From the NCBI RefSeq assembly GCF_038967635.1, contig NZ_CP152413.1, forward strand, positions 868,001-932,000: a stretch of DNA of 64,000 nucleotides, given 5' to 3'. The notes beneath the pieces are model-generated. The model had not been told where the DNA came from. It saw nothing but the letters and a program-made list of their open reading frames with translations, and searched no databases. Origin of the DNA: Bradyrhizobium sp. B124 (GTDB lineage: Bacteria; Pseudomonadota; Alphaproteobacteria; Rhizobiales; Xanthobacteraceae). Below are positions 53,079-62,223 of this stretch, piece by piece; position 1 is the first letter of the stretch; the number at the start of each line of letters is the position of its first letter. Position numbers and translations under genes: made by a program.

Positions 53079-55907
53079 TCAGCTGTCGTGGCGGATTTCC
53101 GAGCCGACCGGCTGCGACGGGGCGGCGACCGAGGGCAGGCTGACCGGGCGGAGCCCGATCAGTTCCGCCGTCCGGATCGCGCTGTTGCGCCAGAATGCGA
53201 ACTCGTTGATCCGCGAATTCTCCAGGATCGCAATGGAAACCGCCGCAAGGAATGGCAGGCTTTGCAGCACCAGCACGCCGGCGAAGATGTAGATCTCGCG
53301 CACCTGCTTGTAGCCGTTGGTGACGACAAGCACGATGGCGCCGACCAGCAGCAGCACGCCGATCACGGCCTCCCAGAACGCCTGGAATTCGATCGACATC
53401 CGCGACAGGCCGCCCTTCGATGTGCGGGCGAACGCGAGATGCTCGGTGATCAGGCCCTGCGCCACCGCGCGCGACACCGTCCACTGCACGCTCATCGCCG
53501 CGATCATGGCGCCCAGCATCTGGGCCGCCTTGATGTTCACCCGCAGCCGGTAGAGCACCACGAAGTGCGACAGCGAGACGATGAAGGAGGCGATGATCGG
53601 CAGCGTCAGGATCTTGTCGGGGATCGCGATGTCCGCGAACGCGACGATCGGGACCCAGATCAGATTGAGGATCGCAACCACGACGCCGAGGCTTTCGGCG
53701 CCTAACCAGTTGAGCCAGCCCAGCGAGAATTCGCGGCGCTGGTCCGGCGTCAACCGGCTCGCGCCGGGCAGGAAACGCCGCCAGTGCTTCTTGACGATCT
53801 GGAAGCCGCCATAGGCCCAGCGGTGGCGCTGCTTCTTGAAGGCCTCATAGGTGTCGGGCAGCAGGCCTTCGCCGTAACGCACGTTGGTGTAGTGCGTGAG
53901 CCAGCCCTGCTGCTGGATCGAAAGGCCGAGATCGGTGTCCTCGCAGATCGTGTCGCTGGACCAGCCGCCGGCCTTGTCCATCGCGGCGCGGCGGATCAGG
54001 CACATCGTGCCGTGCACGATGATGGCGTTGAACTCGTTGCGTTGGACCATGCCGATGTCGAAGAACCCGGCATATTCGCCGTTCATGATGTAGTGCATCA
54101 ATGAGCGGTCGCCGTCGCGATGCTCCTGCGGCGCCTGCACCAGGCCGACACGCGGATCGGCAAACGCCGGCACCAGATCCTTGAGCCAGTCCGGATGCAC
54201 GACATAGTCGGCGTCGATGATGCCGATGATCTCGGCGTCCGCCGCGGTCCGCTCCATCGCAATCCGCAGCGCGCCGGCCTTGAAGCCCTGCACCTTCTCG
54301 GCATTGATGAACTTGAAGCGCTCGCCGAGCATCCGGCAGTGATCCTGGATCGGCCGCCAGAAGTCGGGATCGGGCGTGTTGTTGATGATGCAGACGCACT
54401 CGAAATTCGGATAGTCGAGCCGCGACACCGCATCGAGTGTCTGCTTCAGCATCTCGACCGGTTCGAAATAGGCCGGGATGTGGATCGAGACTTTCGGGAA
54501 CGTCACATTCTCGCCCATCGTGGCCGGTGCGAGGGTCGCGCTCCTGCCGATCAGCCGGCGCGGGCCGCGGCCGAACGCCACCGCTGCGATCTCCTCGATC
54601 CGCGCCATCGCGATCAGGACCAGCGGAACCAGCAGCACGAGGCCAAGGCTGAGCGCGAAGGCCGAACCCCAGACGAAGTAGTGCGTGGTCCAGTACGAGA
54701 ACACGGTCGCAACCCAGGCGCCGACACCGTTGGCTGCGGCCGACAGCAGCAGCGCCTGCATCACGGTCGGCTGGTCCAGCCGCAGGATCGGCAGCGACAT
54801 GAAAAGGCCGACCAGCACGGCGACCAGCGCGATCTTCCAGTAGTTCAGATCGGTGACCGGGCCGGTCCAGGCGAACTTCGCCTCGCGGTCGGCATTGAGG
54901 ATGCCCCAGTAGGGACCGACGCCGCCTTCAAAGAACTTCCACGGCTGATCGATGGCTTCGACGATGTTGTAGTCCATGCCGATGGCTTCGGCGCGCGCGA
55001 CGAAATTGCGCAGCACGGTGGCCTGCTGGAATGGGCCGGGCTCGGCGCTGCGCAGATTGTAGCCCTGGCTCGGCCAGCCGAATTCGGCGATCAGGATGCG
55101 CTTGCCGGGAAAGGAGTCGCGCAGGAGGTTGTAGCGGTCGACCGCCTGATCCACCGCCTGCTTGTCGGTGAAGTTTTCCCAGTACGGCAGCACGTGCGCG
55201 GCGATGAAGTCGGACGAATTGGCGAGCTGCGGATGGTCGCGCCAGATGTTCCAGATTTCGCCGGTCGTGACGGGAACGTTGACCGACTTCTTGACGCGCT
55301 GGATCACCTTGATCAGCCGGTGCACGTTGCTTTCGGCGATCGCCCATTTGACGGCTTCGGACCGCTTGTCTTCGGGTTGCGTTTCCGCGTCGCGCAGGCG
55401 CTGCGCCTCCTCGCGGAGGATGCGCTCGGACTCCTCGGGCGGCACTCCGATCTCCGGAACCGAGCCGAGGTTTTCGAGTGGGACCTGCTCGCCGCGGAAC
55501 ACGGTTTCGTTGCCGACCACGATGCCGATGACGTTGCTGTTGCGCTTGGCCAGGTTGATCGCGGCTTCGATCTCGCGATTGTTGCGGTTGGCGTCCTTGT
55601 CGATCCAGGCGCCAACCGTGACCTTCATGCCGAACTCGGCGGCGACCGGCGGCACCAGCTCGTTGCCTTCCGTCGACGAATAGAGGCGGACCGCTTTGGT
55701 GAGCGTCGAGAGCTTTCGCAGGTCGGTGCGCACCTTCTCGCTGTCGGCGGCAACGTCCGCGACGGAGTGGCCGGACTCGAACGGGGCATAGGACAGGCTC
55801 GGCAACGTGCCACGGAAATCGGGCGCCGACTGCTTCTCCTGGAAGAGACCCCACAGGGCGGCGTGGGCGGCGGTGACAAGCAACAGGACGGCGACGACGG
55901 CGCGCAT
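53079..55907 (-). CDS. ndvB: Beta-glucan synthase NdvB (GH17 + GT2)
   Basis: This 942-residue protein makes the backbone of cyclic beta-1,3/1,6-glucan and matches the size of B. japonicum NdvB. The first 350 residues form a GH17-like domain with catalytic glutamates E134 (VVGNETVFRG) and E275 (IAEFGWPSQG), which likely cyclises or branches the chain. Membrane spans follow. The cytoplasmic GT2 domain has IIDADYVVHPDW, EDTDLG and the RHRWAYGG motif (R-x-x-RW type). More spans close the protein. The glucan acts in osmotic adaptation and nodule development. ndvD and ndvC lie upstream. Confidence 0.93.
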   Translation of the reverse strand: MRAVVAVLLLVTAAHAALWGLFQEKQSAPDFRGTLPSLSYAPFESGHSVADVAADSEKVRTDLRKLSTLTKAVRLYSSTEGNELVPPVAAEFGMKVTVGAWIDKDANRNNREIEAAINLAKRNSNVIGIVVGNETVFRGEQVPLENLGSVPEIGVPPEESERILREEAQRLRDAETQPEDKRSEAVKWAIAESNVHRLIKVIQRVKKSVNVPVTTGEIWNIWRDHPQLANSSDFIAAHVLPYWENFTDKQAVDQAVDRYNLLRDSFPGKRILIAEFGWPSQGYNLRSAEPGPFQQATVLRNFVARAEAIGMDYNIVEAIDQPWKFFEGGVGPYWGILNADREAKFAWTGPVTDLNYWKIALVAVLVGLFMSLPILRLDQPTVMQALLLSAAANGVGAWVATVFSYWTTHYFVWGSAFALSLGLVLLVPLVLIAMARIEEIAAVAFGRGPRRLIGRSATLAPATMGENVTFPKVSIHIPAYFEPVEMLKQTLDAVSRLDYPNFECVCIINNTPDPDFWRPIQDHCRMLGERFKFINAEKVQGFKAGALRIAMERTAADAEIIGIIDADYVVHPDWLKDLVPAFADPRVGLVQAPQEHRDGDRSLMHYIMNGEYAGFFDIGMVQRNEFNAIIVHGTMCLIRRAAMDKAGGWSSDTICEDTDLGLSIQQQGWLTHYTNVRYGEGLLPDTYEAFKKQRHRWAYGGFQIVKKHWRRFLPGASRLTPDQRREFSLGWLNWLGAESLGVVVAILNLIWVPIVAFADIAIPDKILTLPIIASFIVSLSHFVVLYRLRVNIKAAQMLGAMIAAMSVQWTVSRAVAQGLITEHLAFARTSKGGLSRMSIEFQAFWEAVIGVLLLVGAIVLVVTNGYKQVREIYIFAGVLVLQSLPFLAAVSIAILENSRINEFAFWRNSAIRTAELIGLRPVSLPSVAAPSQPVGSEIRHDS

Positions 55908-56100
55908 CGCGGTTAAACCATACGGGGCCTGAGATTGAGGACTAAGCGAACCCGTCCCCTGGGTTCGACCAACATAGCGGCGGAGGGAAAGATATCTCCG
56001 CCATCCGATTTAACAACTGGTGTGCCGCGATGGCGTTTTAAGGGCGCAAGCCGTTCCAGCCGCGAAAAAAATCGTGGCCGGATCCGATCGTGCCATGCGG

Positions 56101-56712
56101 CTATTTCGATGCCGGCGCCGGTGTCGCCGACGGGGTCGGCGCAGGCGAGGGCGAGGCGGCCGGCGCAGGCGCGGCATTGCCGGCCGTCGACGGCGCCGGG
56201 GTGGGCGCGGCTGCGGCTGCCGCGGCCTGCGGCTGGGCACCCGGGTTGATCCAGCAGGCGTGAATGCGGCCATCGAGGCTGCCGCGCACCTTGTCGTCGA
56301 TCTGGGCGCCGAACCGGGTCAGGCAGCGGAAGGCGGCCTGGACGTGGCCGCCGGGGCAGCCGAACCGGTCATAGAGGTCGAGATGGCGGAAGGCGGTGTC
56401 GAGGTCGTCGTTCCACATCAGGCGGACCACGCGGCGGCCGAGCCAGACGCATTCCGGATTGCCGGCCGGGCCGTTGATGGCCTGCTGGGCCTCGACGAAC
56501 TCCTCGACCTTGCGCTGGTTGGCCTCCCGCACGGCGTTGGCATTGGCGTCGGGCTGTCCAGGCTGCTGTTTGGCCTGATCAGGCGGATTCGGCGTGCCGC
56601 TCTGGGCGAACGCGCCGCCCGCTCCGTTCAAGAGCGCGAGCGCTGTGACGAGGCCCGTTACGGCAAGATGGCGCAAAGCAGTGTTCTTCAACTCAAGCAG
56701 CCGTCGACGCAT
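56101..56712 (-). CDS. ndvD: Beta-1,3/1,6-glucan biosynthesis protein NdvD
   Basis: This 203-residue protein has an N-terminal signal or anchor (TALRHLAVTGLVTALALLNG), a central domain with three cysteines (NPECVWLGRR; RFGCPGGHVQAAFRC; IHACWINPG) and a long Pro/Ala-rich end. Its position between ndvB and ndvC matches ndvD of B. japonicum, reported as a 26.4-kDa protein with one membrane domain needed for glucan synthesis. The ATG at 56712 fits the anchor; an earlier in-frame start at 56775 gives 224 residues, closer to the reported size. Confidence 0.82.
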   Translation of the reverse strand: MRRRLLELKNTALRHLAVTGLVTALALLNGAGGAFAQSGTPNPPDQAKQQPGQPDANANAVREANQRKVEEFVEAQQAINGPAGNPECVWLGRRVVRLMWNDDLDTAFRHLDLYDRFGCPGGHVQAAFRCLTRFGAQIDDKVRGSLDGRIHACWINPGAQPQAAAAAAAPTPAPSTAGNAAPAPAASPSPAPTPSATPAPASK

Positions 56713-56956
56713 GCATTCCCCGATATGTTCCGGCCCCTGCGGGATCATCCTAACGGCTCGCGTGATGCCGTCCAAATAGGTCTCCAGTGCGGCGGAGACT
56801 CTGGCGGAATCCCATGACTGGAATTTGGTATTTTGTCCAGCAAACTCACAACTTTATCGACCCAGCGCAAAACTGTCGCAGGACAACCATGGTATTGACC
56901 GATTCCTGGACTTGGCAGACGGGCTGTGACCGGCTAATTCGACGGTCCCCCGGAGG

Positions 56957-58585
56957 ATGGAACCGATTTCGCTTCGTACGCCGCTGGCGCTTCTCCTGAT
57001 CTCGCTCGCTGTGATTGCATCTGTGTGGTGGTGGCTCGCCACGCCGATTACGCTGGCGCGTGCGCCGATCGATCCTGCCGCAAAGCTGCAATGCGTGTCC
57101 TACACGCCGTTCCGCGGCGCCCAGACGCCGCTTGATCCGACCACGCAGATTCCGGTCGAGCAGATCGAGCAGGACCTCGCCGATCTCGCCAAGGTCACCG
57201 ACTGCGTGCGGACCTATTCGATCGAGAACGGCCTCGACCAGGTGCCCGGCGTGGCTGCCAAGGTCGGGCTGAAGGTGATGCAGGGCATCTGGCTCAGCAG
57301 CAACCGCTTCAAGAATTTGCAGCAGATCGCAATCGCGGTCCGGCTCGCCAAGGAATATCCCGGCGTCGTCACCTCGCTGATCGTCGGCAACGAGGTGCTG
57401 CTGCGCGGCGAGATGACCGCCAACGATCTTGCCGGCAACATCCGTGCGGTGAAGGCGGCGGCGGGCAATCTCCCTGTCACCTATGCCGACGTCTGGGAAT
57501 ACTGGGTGAAGAACCGCGAGATCTATGACGCGGTCGATTTCGTCACCATTCACATCCTGCCGTATTGGGAGGACGTCCCGATCAAGGCGAAGTACGCCGC
57601 GGCGCATGTCGACGATATCCGCAAGCGGATGGCGGTGACGTTCCCGGGCAAGGAGATTCTGATCGGCGAGACCGGCTGGCCGAGCGCGGGGCGGATGCGG
57701 GAGGGCGCATTGCCGTCGCGCACCAACCAGGCGCGGGTGGTGTCCGAGATCCTCGATCTCGCCAAGCGCGAGGGCTTTCGGGTCAATCTGATCGAGGCCT
57801 ATGACCAGCCCTGGAAGCGCAAGCTCGAGGGCACCGTCGGCGGCAATTGGGGCCTGTTCGATGCGGCCAAGCGGCAGGTGAAGTACCCGCCCGGCGTTGC
57901 GATCAGCAATTACCCCGACTGGAAGCTGCAGATGGCGGGCGGCATGGCGCTGTCCGTCGCGACCTTCCTCGCGGCCTGGCTGACGCTGCGCCGCCGGCCC
58001 TGGACACCGCGGCCGTCGGCCTGGATCGCGGTCGCGATTTCGGCGACGACGGCGGGGGCGCTGCTCGGGATCGCCGGCGACAAGATGTATTACGAGAGCT
58101 ACGGCGTCGGCGGCTGGCTGCATTGGGGCGTGCTGCTCGCGGCCGCGATCGCCTCGCCCCTGCTGACGGCGCATGCGCTGATCGCCGGGCGCTCGCTGCC
58201 GACCTTTCTGGAGCTGGTCGGGCCGCGCGACTATCGCGGCAAGGGCGCGATCGGCGCGTTGCTGGCGATCGTGCTGGTCATCACCACGGTGATCGCAGCC
58301 GAAACCGCGCTCGGCTTCGCCTTCGATCCGCGCTACCGCGATTTCCCGTACGCTTCGCTCACCATGGCGGTGGTGCCGTTCGCGCTGCTCACCATGCTCA
58401 ATCGCCCAAAGGAAGGCATCCGGCCGCTCGCGGAATCCGTGTTCGCCGGCCTTCTGGCGATCGCCGCCCTGTTCACGATCTACAACGAGGGCACGATCAA
58501 CTGGCAGTCGGACTGGACCTGCGTGATGTACCTCTTGCTCGCCGCTACGCTGTGGCGGGCGCGGGCCGCGCAAAACCCAGGATGA
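56957..58585 (+). CDS. ndvC: Glucan modification protein NdvC (GH17, membrane)
   Basis: This 542-residue protein has an N-terminal anchor, a GH17-like domain with glutamates E146 (IVGNEVLLRG) and E238 (LIGETGWPSAG), and about eight membrane spans in the last 230 residues. Its size, domain order and divergent position next to ndvB/ndvD match B. japonicum NdvC, which introduces beta-1,6 linkages into the cyclic glucan. It is transcribed away from ndvB, so the locus has a shared regulatory gap at 56713-56956. Its 3' end overlaps the next gene by 41 bp on the opposite strand. Confidence 0.92.
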   Translation: MEPISLRTPLALLLISLAVIASVWWWLATPITLARAPIDPAAKLQCVSYTPFRGAQTPLDPTTQIPVEQIEQDLADLAKVTDCVRTYSIENGLDQVPGVAAKVGLKVMQGIWLSSNRFKNLQQIAIAVRLAKEYPGVVTSLIVGNEVLLRGEMTANDLAGNIRAVKAAAGNLPVTYADVWEYWVKNREIYDAVDFVTIHILPYWEDVPIKAKYAAAHVDDIRKRMAVTFPGKEILIGETGWPSAGRMREGALPSRTNQARVVSEILDLAKREGFRVNLIEAYDQPWKRKLEGTVGGNWGLFDAAKRQVKYPPGVAISNYPDWKLQMAGGMALSVATFLAAWLTLRRRPWTPRPSAWIAVAISATTAGALLGIAGDKMYYESYGVGGWLHWGVLLAAAIASPLLTAHALIAGRSLPTFLELVGPRDYRGKGAIGALLAIVLVITTVIAAETALGFAFDPRYRDFPYASLTMAVVPFALLTMLNRPKEGIRPLAESVFAGLLAIAALFTIYNEGTINWQSDWTCVMYLLLAATLWRARAAQNPG

Positions 58586-58925
58586 ACAAGCCGATCGCAA
58601 GCCCCGACAACACGACGTTGTAGAGCACGATCCCGAGCCCGGCTGCGACCAAGCCGACGGTAAGCAGCACGATCGACGGCCGCGTCAGGTTCAGCACCGC
58701 AATTACCAGCGCGGTGATCCCGAACACCGAGTTCTTGAACAGCACGGTCGACAGCGCGCGGGCCTTGCAGAGCATGGTCTGCGTGCCGGCGTCGCAGGCC
58801 AGTGCAACCGGCGAGAATTCGATGGCGAGATAACGCACGTACAGCGCGTAGCCGACGGTGACGAAGCCCACGACCATCAGGAACTGGACCTGATAGGGGG
58901 AGAGGCGGAACGGAGGTTTTGTCAT
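58545..58925 (-). CDS. Small four-span membrane protein
   Basis: This 126-residue protein has about four hydrophobic segments: VQFLMVVGFVTVGYALYVRY, NSVFGITALVIAVLNLTR, SIVLLTVGLVAAGLGIVL and VVLSGLAIGLFILGF. Two cysteines lie in ACDAGTQTMLCK, facing one side. It is an inner-membrane protein with no family name I know. The last 41 bp overlap the end of ndvC convergently, an arrangement that could cause transcript interference. Start ATG at 58925. Confidence 0.7.
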   Translation of the reverse strand: MTKPPFRLSPYQVQFLMVVGFVTVGYALYVRYLAIEFSPVALACDAGTQTMLCKARALSTVLFKNSVFGITALVIAVLNLTRPSIVLLTVGLVAAGLGIVLYNVVLSGLAIGLFILGFARPAPATA

Positions 58926-59020
58926 CGCGGCACTATGGTCGGGAACGGGGTTTCGGACAAGGCTCGGTCAGAGCAGCGAAATCGGTTGAGAATTTGGCCG
59001 CAATCCTTTGCCGGACATGA

Positions 59021-60397
59021 TTATTGGCTGTTCCGCCGGAACATCGAGGAGATTGACGTCGGCTCCGGCTTCTTTTCCTCGGCAACCGGCTGCGGCGGTG
59101 CGACCGTGCGCCTCGGTGCGACCCGCCGGTGCGGCAAAGCCGGCCTAGCTCCGGCCGGCGGCTCGTTCAGGGCCAGCCGCTGGCCGTCATAGATCGCCGT
59201 CTCGCAGGTCCGCTGGACCAGGCTGAGGCCGGCGCAAATCCTGGCGGCGGTCCCGGCGTCGTTCAGCGGTCCGGCCACCAGGCGCAACTGCATGCCAAGC
59301 CCGTTGCTGTTCTCCTTGATGACGATGATCGGCCGCAGCGCAGCCAGCGGCGCGTTGGCCTTCGACTTCAAGAGGCTGCGCCAGAGCCCGCGCAGTCCAT
59401 TGACCGAATTTGCCGTGCCGAGATCGACGCCGAACTCGGTGCGCTGGATCTGCGCCTTCGGCGCATCCTCTTCAACTTCGGAGTCCGGATCCGGGGTGAT
59501 CACCAGCGGCGGGATCGGCGCGGCGTTGACATCGCTCGAAGTCGGCAGCTTGGCCGCTTCGGTCGCCTTGTTCGGCGCAGGATCGCGCGATGCCAACAAC
59601 AGCTTGTCCGCAGCCGGCGTGGCCGCGGGCGCCGGCGCGGCCGGTTTTACTTCGTCGGTACTGGCCGCGGCGGCCGCGGCGCTCATCGGACTGGCAACTG
59701 ACGGGGCGGAGGCAGAAACCGGCGACGAGCTCTCGGGCGCCGACGGCTTCTCCCCGGCAACCTGCGGCCTGCTCGCGGCGGCCGCCGGCTTCTTGTCAGC
59801 CGCCATGGGCTTCTCGGCCGCAGCAATTGGCTTCTCGACCGGCGCCGGCGCCTTGCTGTCGATGGATGCCACCACCTTGTCGGTCGCGACCGGCTTGTCC
59901 GATGCGGCAGCCAGCGTCGTTGCGACGGCGGCAACGGCTGGTGCCGCCACTGCCGGCGCCGAATTGGCTGAAGCGGGCGGCGTAGCAGGCGCCGCTGCCG
60001 GAGTTGGTGGTGGTGCCGCCGGCTGTTTCGCGATGGCGCCGGTCACGGAGTCGAGCCCCTGTTCCAGCGTGGTGACGCGCGAATACAGCCGGTCGCGGTC
60101 GCCGTTGAGTGTATCGATCGCGGATGCCAGCCGGCGCGTCTCGTTGTGGCTCTCCTTCGCCAGCGTCTGCAGCTGCTGGGCCTGGCGCGCGACATCGGAT
60201 GCGGCGACCTGGTCGCGCCGCAGCGTCAGCGCCGACTGGTTGGCCGTCACGGCGATGATGACGGCGCCGACCGCAGCCACGCCCCACGAGCCGAGCCGCC
60301 ACAGCATGCGGCGATCGAAGGCATCCTCCTCGGCCAAAAAGCCGGTGGTGCTTTCGGTGTCGAAATCCGCCGCCAGATTGTCGGGATCTTTGGCCAA
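59021..60397 (-). CDS. Membrane-anchored SPOR-like protein
   Basis: This 458-residue protein has one membrane span (WGVAAVGAVIIAVTANQSAL), a short coiled coil (ARQAQQLQTLAKESHNETRR), a Pro/Ala/Lys-rich low-complexity stretch of about 180 residues and a C-terminal SPOR-like module (PIIVIKENSNGLGMQLRLVA, then AARICAGLSLVQRTC). SPOR modules bind denuded peptidoglycan, so a cell-envelope role fits. The start is uncertain: TTG at 60397 has AGGAGG 12 bases upstream, and GTG at 60433 adds 12 residues. The frame stays open far beyond, over glmU, but that part is antisense. Confidence 0.7.
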   Translation of the reverse strand: MAKDPDNLAADFDTESTTGFLAEEDAFDRRMLWRLGSWGVAAVGAVIIAVTANQSALTLRRDQVAASDVARQAQQLQTLAKESHNETRRLASAIDTLNGDRDRLYSRVTTLEQGLDSVTGAIAKQPAAPPPTPAAAPATPPASANSAPAVAAPAVAAVATTLAAASDKPVATDKVVASIDSKAPAPVEKPIAAAEKPMAADKKPAAAASRPQVAGEKPSAPESSSPVSASAPSVASPMSAAAAAASTDEVKPAAPAPAATPAADKLLLASRDPAPNKATEAAKLPTSSDVNAAPIPPLVITPDPDSEVEEDAPKAQIQRTEFGVDLGTANSVNGLRGLWRSLLKSKANAPLAALRPIIVIKENSNGLGMQLRLVAGPLNDAGTAARICAGLSLVQRTCETAIYDGQRLALNEPPAGARPALPHRRVAPRRTVAPPQPVAEEKKPEPTSISSMFRRNSQ

Positions 60398-60580
60398 AGC
60401 CCGCTTGGCCCTCCTCAAGGCCCGCCGAATCACGAGGCAAAGATTAACAGGAAATGGACCGGGAACTTGAATCTGAGGAGCCACGGAGGCGAATCGGTTT
60501 CTTCTGCCGGGGAAAACAATTAAAGACGGCCTCAAAGAAAGCGCTGCGCAGCTGGCTGCGCGAACCGTCGAGGATGCCGA

Positions 60581-61939
60581 ATGACTGCGCGTACGAGCCT
60601 GACAGTGGTGCTTGCGGCCGGCGAGGGCACGCGGATGCGCTCGTCGCTGCCGAAGGTGCTGCACCCGGTGGCCGGGCAGTCGCTGCTGGCGCATGTGCTC
60701 GATGCCGCCGCCTCCGGCGAGGGATCGCAGCTCGCGGTCGTGATCGGTCCCGACCACGAGGCGGTCGCCGCCGAGGCGCGCCGGGTGCGGCCCGATGCGC
60801 AGACCTTCGTGCAGCGCGAGCGGCTCGGCACGGCGCATGCGGTGCTGGCGGCGCGCGAGGCGCTCGCCCGCGGCGCCGACGACCTGCTGGTCGCGTTCGG
60901 CGACACGCCCCTGATCTCGGCCGAGACCTTTGCGCGGATGCGCGCTCCGCTGCGCGACGGCGCCACGCTCGCGGTGCTCGGTTTCCACGCCGCCGACCCG
61001 ACTGCCTACGGCCGGCTGGTGACAGGGAACGGCAAGCTGATCGCGATCCGCGAGCATGCCGATGCCAGCCCCGAGGAGCGCAAGATCACGCTGTGCAATG
61101 CCGGCGTGATGGCGTTCGACGGCAGGAAGGCGCCCGCGATCATCGAGAAGATCGGCAATGCCAACGCCAAGGGCGAATATTATCTGACCGATGCCGTCGG
61201 CATCGTCAGGGAATTGGGACTGGAGGCCGTCGTGATCGAAACCAGCGAAGACGAAGTTCGCGGCATCAACACCAAGGCGCAGCTCGCCGAGGCCGAGGCC
61301 GTGATGCAGGCGCGGCTGCGCAAGCAGGCGCTCGAGGCCGGCGTGACCCTGATCGCGCCGGACACCGTCTATCTTGCCGCCGACACCAAATTCGGCAAGG
61401 ACGTTGTGATCGAGCCGTTCGTGGTGATCGGACCGGGCGTTTCGATCGACGAGGGCGCCGTGATCCATTCCTTCTCGCACATCGTCGAGGCCCGCATCGG
61501 CAAGAAGGTGTCGGTCGGTCCCTATGCGCGGCTGCGGCCTGGCACCTCGCTCGGCGACGGCGCGCGGATCGGTAATTTCGTCGAGACCAAGGCCGCGACG
61601 CTGGAGGCCGGCGTCAAGGTCAACCATCTCTCCTACGTCGGCGACGCCCATGTCGGCGCCAATTCCAATCTCGGCGCCGGCACCATCACCTGCAACTATG
61701 ACGGCTTCCTCAAGCACAAGACGCTGATCGGCGAGGGCGCCTTCATCGGCACCAACACCTCGCTGGTCGCGCCGGTGACGATCGGCAAGGGCGCCTATAT
61801 CGGCTCCGGCTCCGTCATCACCAAGGACGTCCCCGACGACGCGATGGCGCTCGAGCGCAGCGAACAGTCGATCCGCGAAGGCGGCGCCGCCCGCTATCGC
61901 GCGGCGAAGCTGAAGGCGAAGGCTGCGAAGGGGAAGTGA
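60581..61939 (+). CDS. glmU: UDP-N-acetylglucosamine synthesis bifunctional enzyme
   Basis: This 452-residue enzyme makes UDP-GlcNAc in two steps, acetylating glucosamine-1-phosphate and then transferring UMP. The N-terminal uridylyltransferase has [20 protein letters not shown], and the C-terminal left-handed beta-helix has [20 protein letters not shown] with [19 protein letters not shown]. Length and both active sites are normal. The product feeds peptidoglycan and lipopolysaccharide. It is divergent from the SPOR-like gene, with a 147-bp gap. Confidence 0.96.
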   Translation: MTARTSLTVVLAAGEGTRMRSSLPKVLHPVAGQSLLAHVLDAAASGEGSQLAVVIGPDHEAVAAEARRVRPDAQTFVQRERLGTAHAVLAAREALARGADDLLVAFGDTPLISAETFARMRAPLRDGATLAVLGFHAADPTAYGRLVTGNGKLIAIREHADASPEERKITLCNAGVMAFDGRKAPAIIEKIGNANAKGEYYLTDAVGIVRELGLEAVVIETSEDEVRGINTKAQLAEAEAVMQARLRKQALEAGVTLIAPDTVYLAADTKFGKDVVIEPFVVIGPGVSIDEGAVIHSFSHIVEARIGKKVSVGPYARLRPGTSLGDGARIGNFVETKAATLEAGVKVNHLSYVGDAHVGANSNLGAGTITCNYDGFLKHKTLIGEGAFIGTNTSLVAPVTIGKGAYIGSGSVITKDVPDDAMALERSEQSIREGGAARYRAAKLKAKAAKGK

Positions 61940-61981
61940 GGACGTCGCGCGACGTTCACGACCCTGCTTCCGCGAAGATGC

Positions 61982-62103
61982 GTCGTCCCTGCGAAAGCAG
62001 GGACCCATACTCCGCAGCCGACGTTGGAGGCGGGACTCGTCGTTCCAGCATCGTGAAACAATGACCGTCGGTGGTTATGGGTCCCTGCTTTCGCAGGGAC
62101 GAC
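61982..62103. repeat. Extragenic palindrome (CCTGCGAAAGCAGGGACCC family)
   Basis: GTCGTCCCTGCGAAAGCAGG and GACCCAT at the left mirror ATGGGTC and CCTGCTTTCGCAGGGACGAC at the right. It lies between glmU and actP, which converge, and both arms also form small hairpins. Confidence 0.85.
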
Positions 62104-62223
62104 ACCGAATGTGTAGCGCGGCCGGGGAGTCACACATTCGCGTTCCCGTGACATGATTGTCCGAGCCAATCAGCGCTAGGGGCCGTTCGTCCTCATTGAG
62201 GGTGGTCGTCCCCGCAGCGCTGT

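Noticed and set aside
54120..55916. 598-codon plus-strand open frame
   Set aside because: It is antisense to ndvB; Asp/Arg/His-rich composition marks it as a shadow.
60434..62008. N-terminal extension of the SPOR-like gene over glmU
   Set aside because: This part of the frame is the complement of glmU and has no SPOR-protein character; TTG 60397 or GTG 60433 are better starts.
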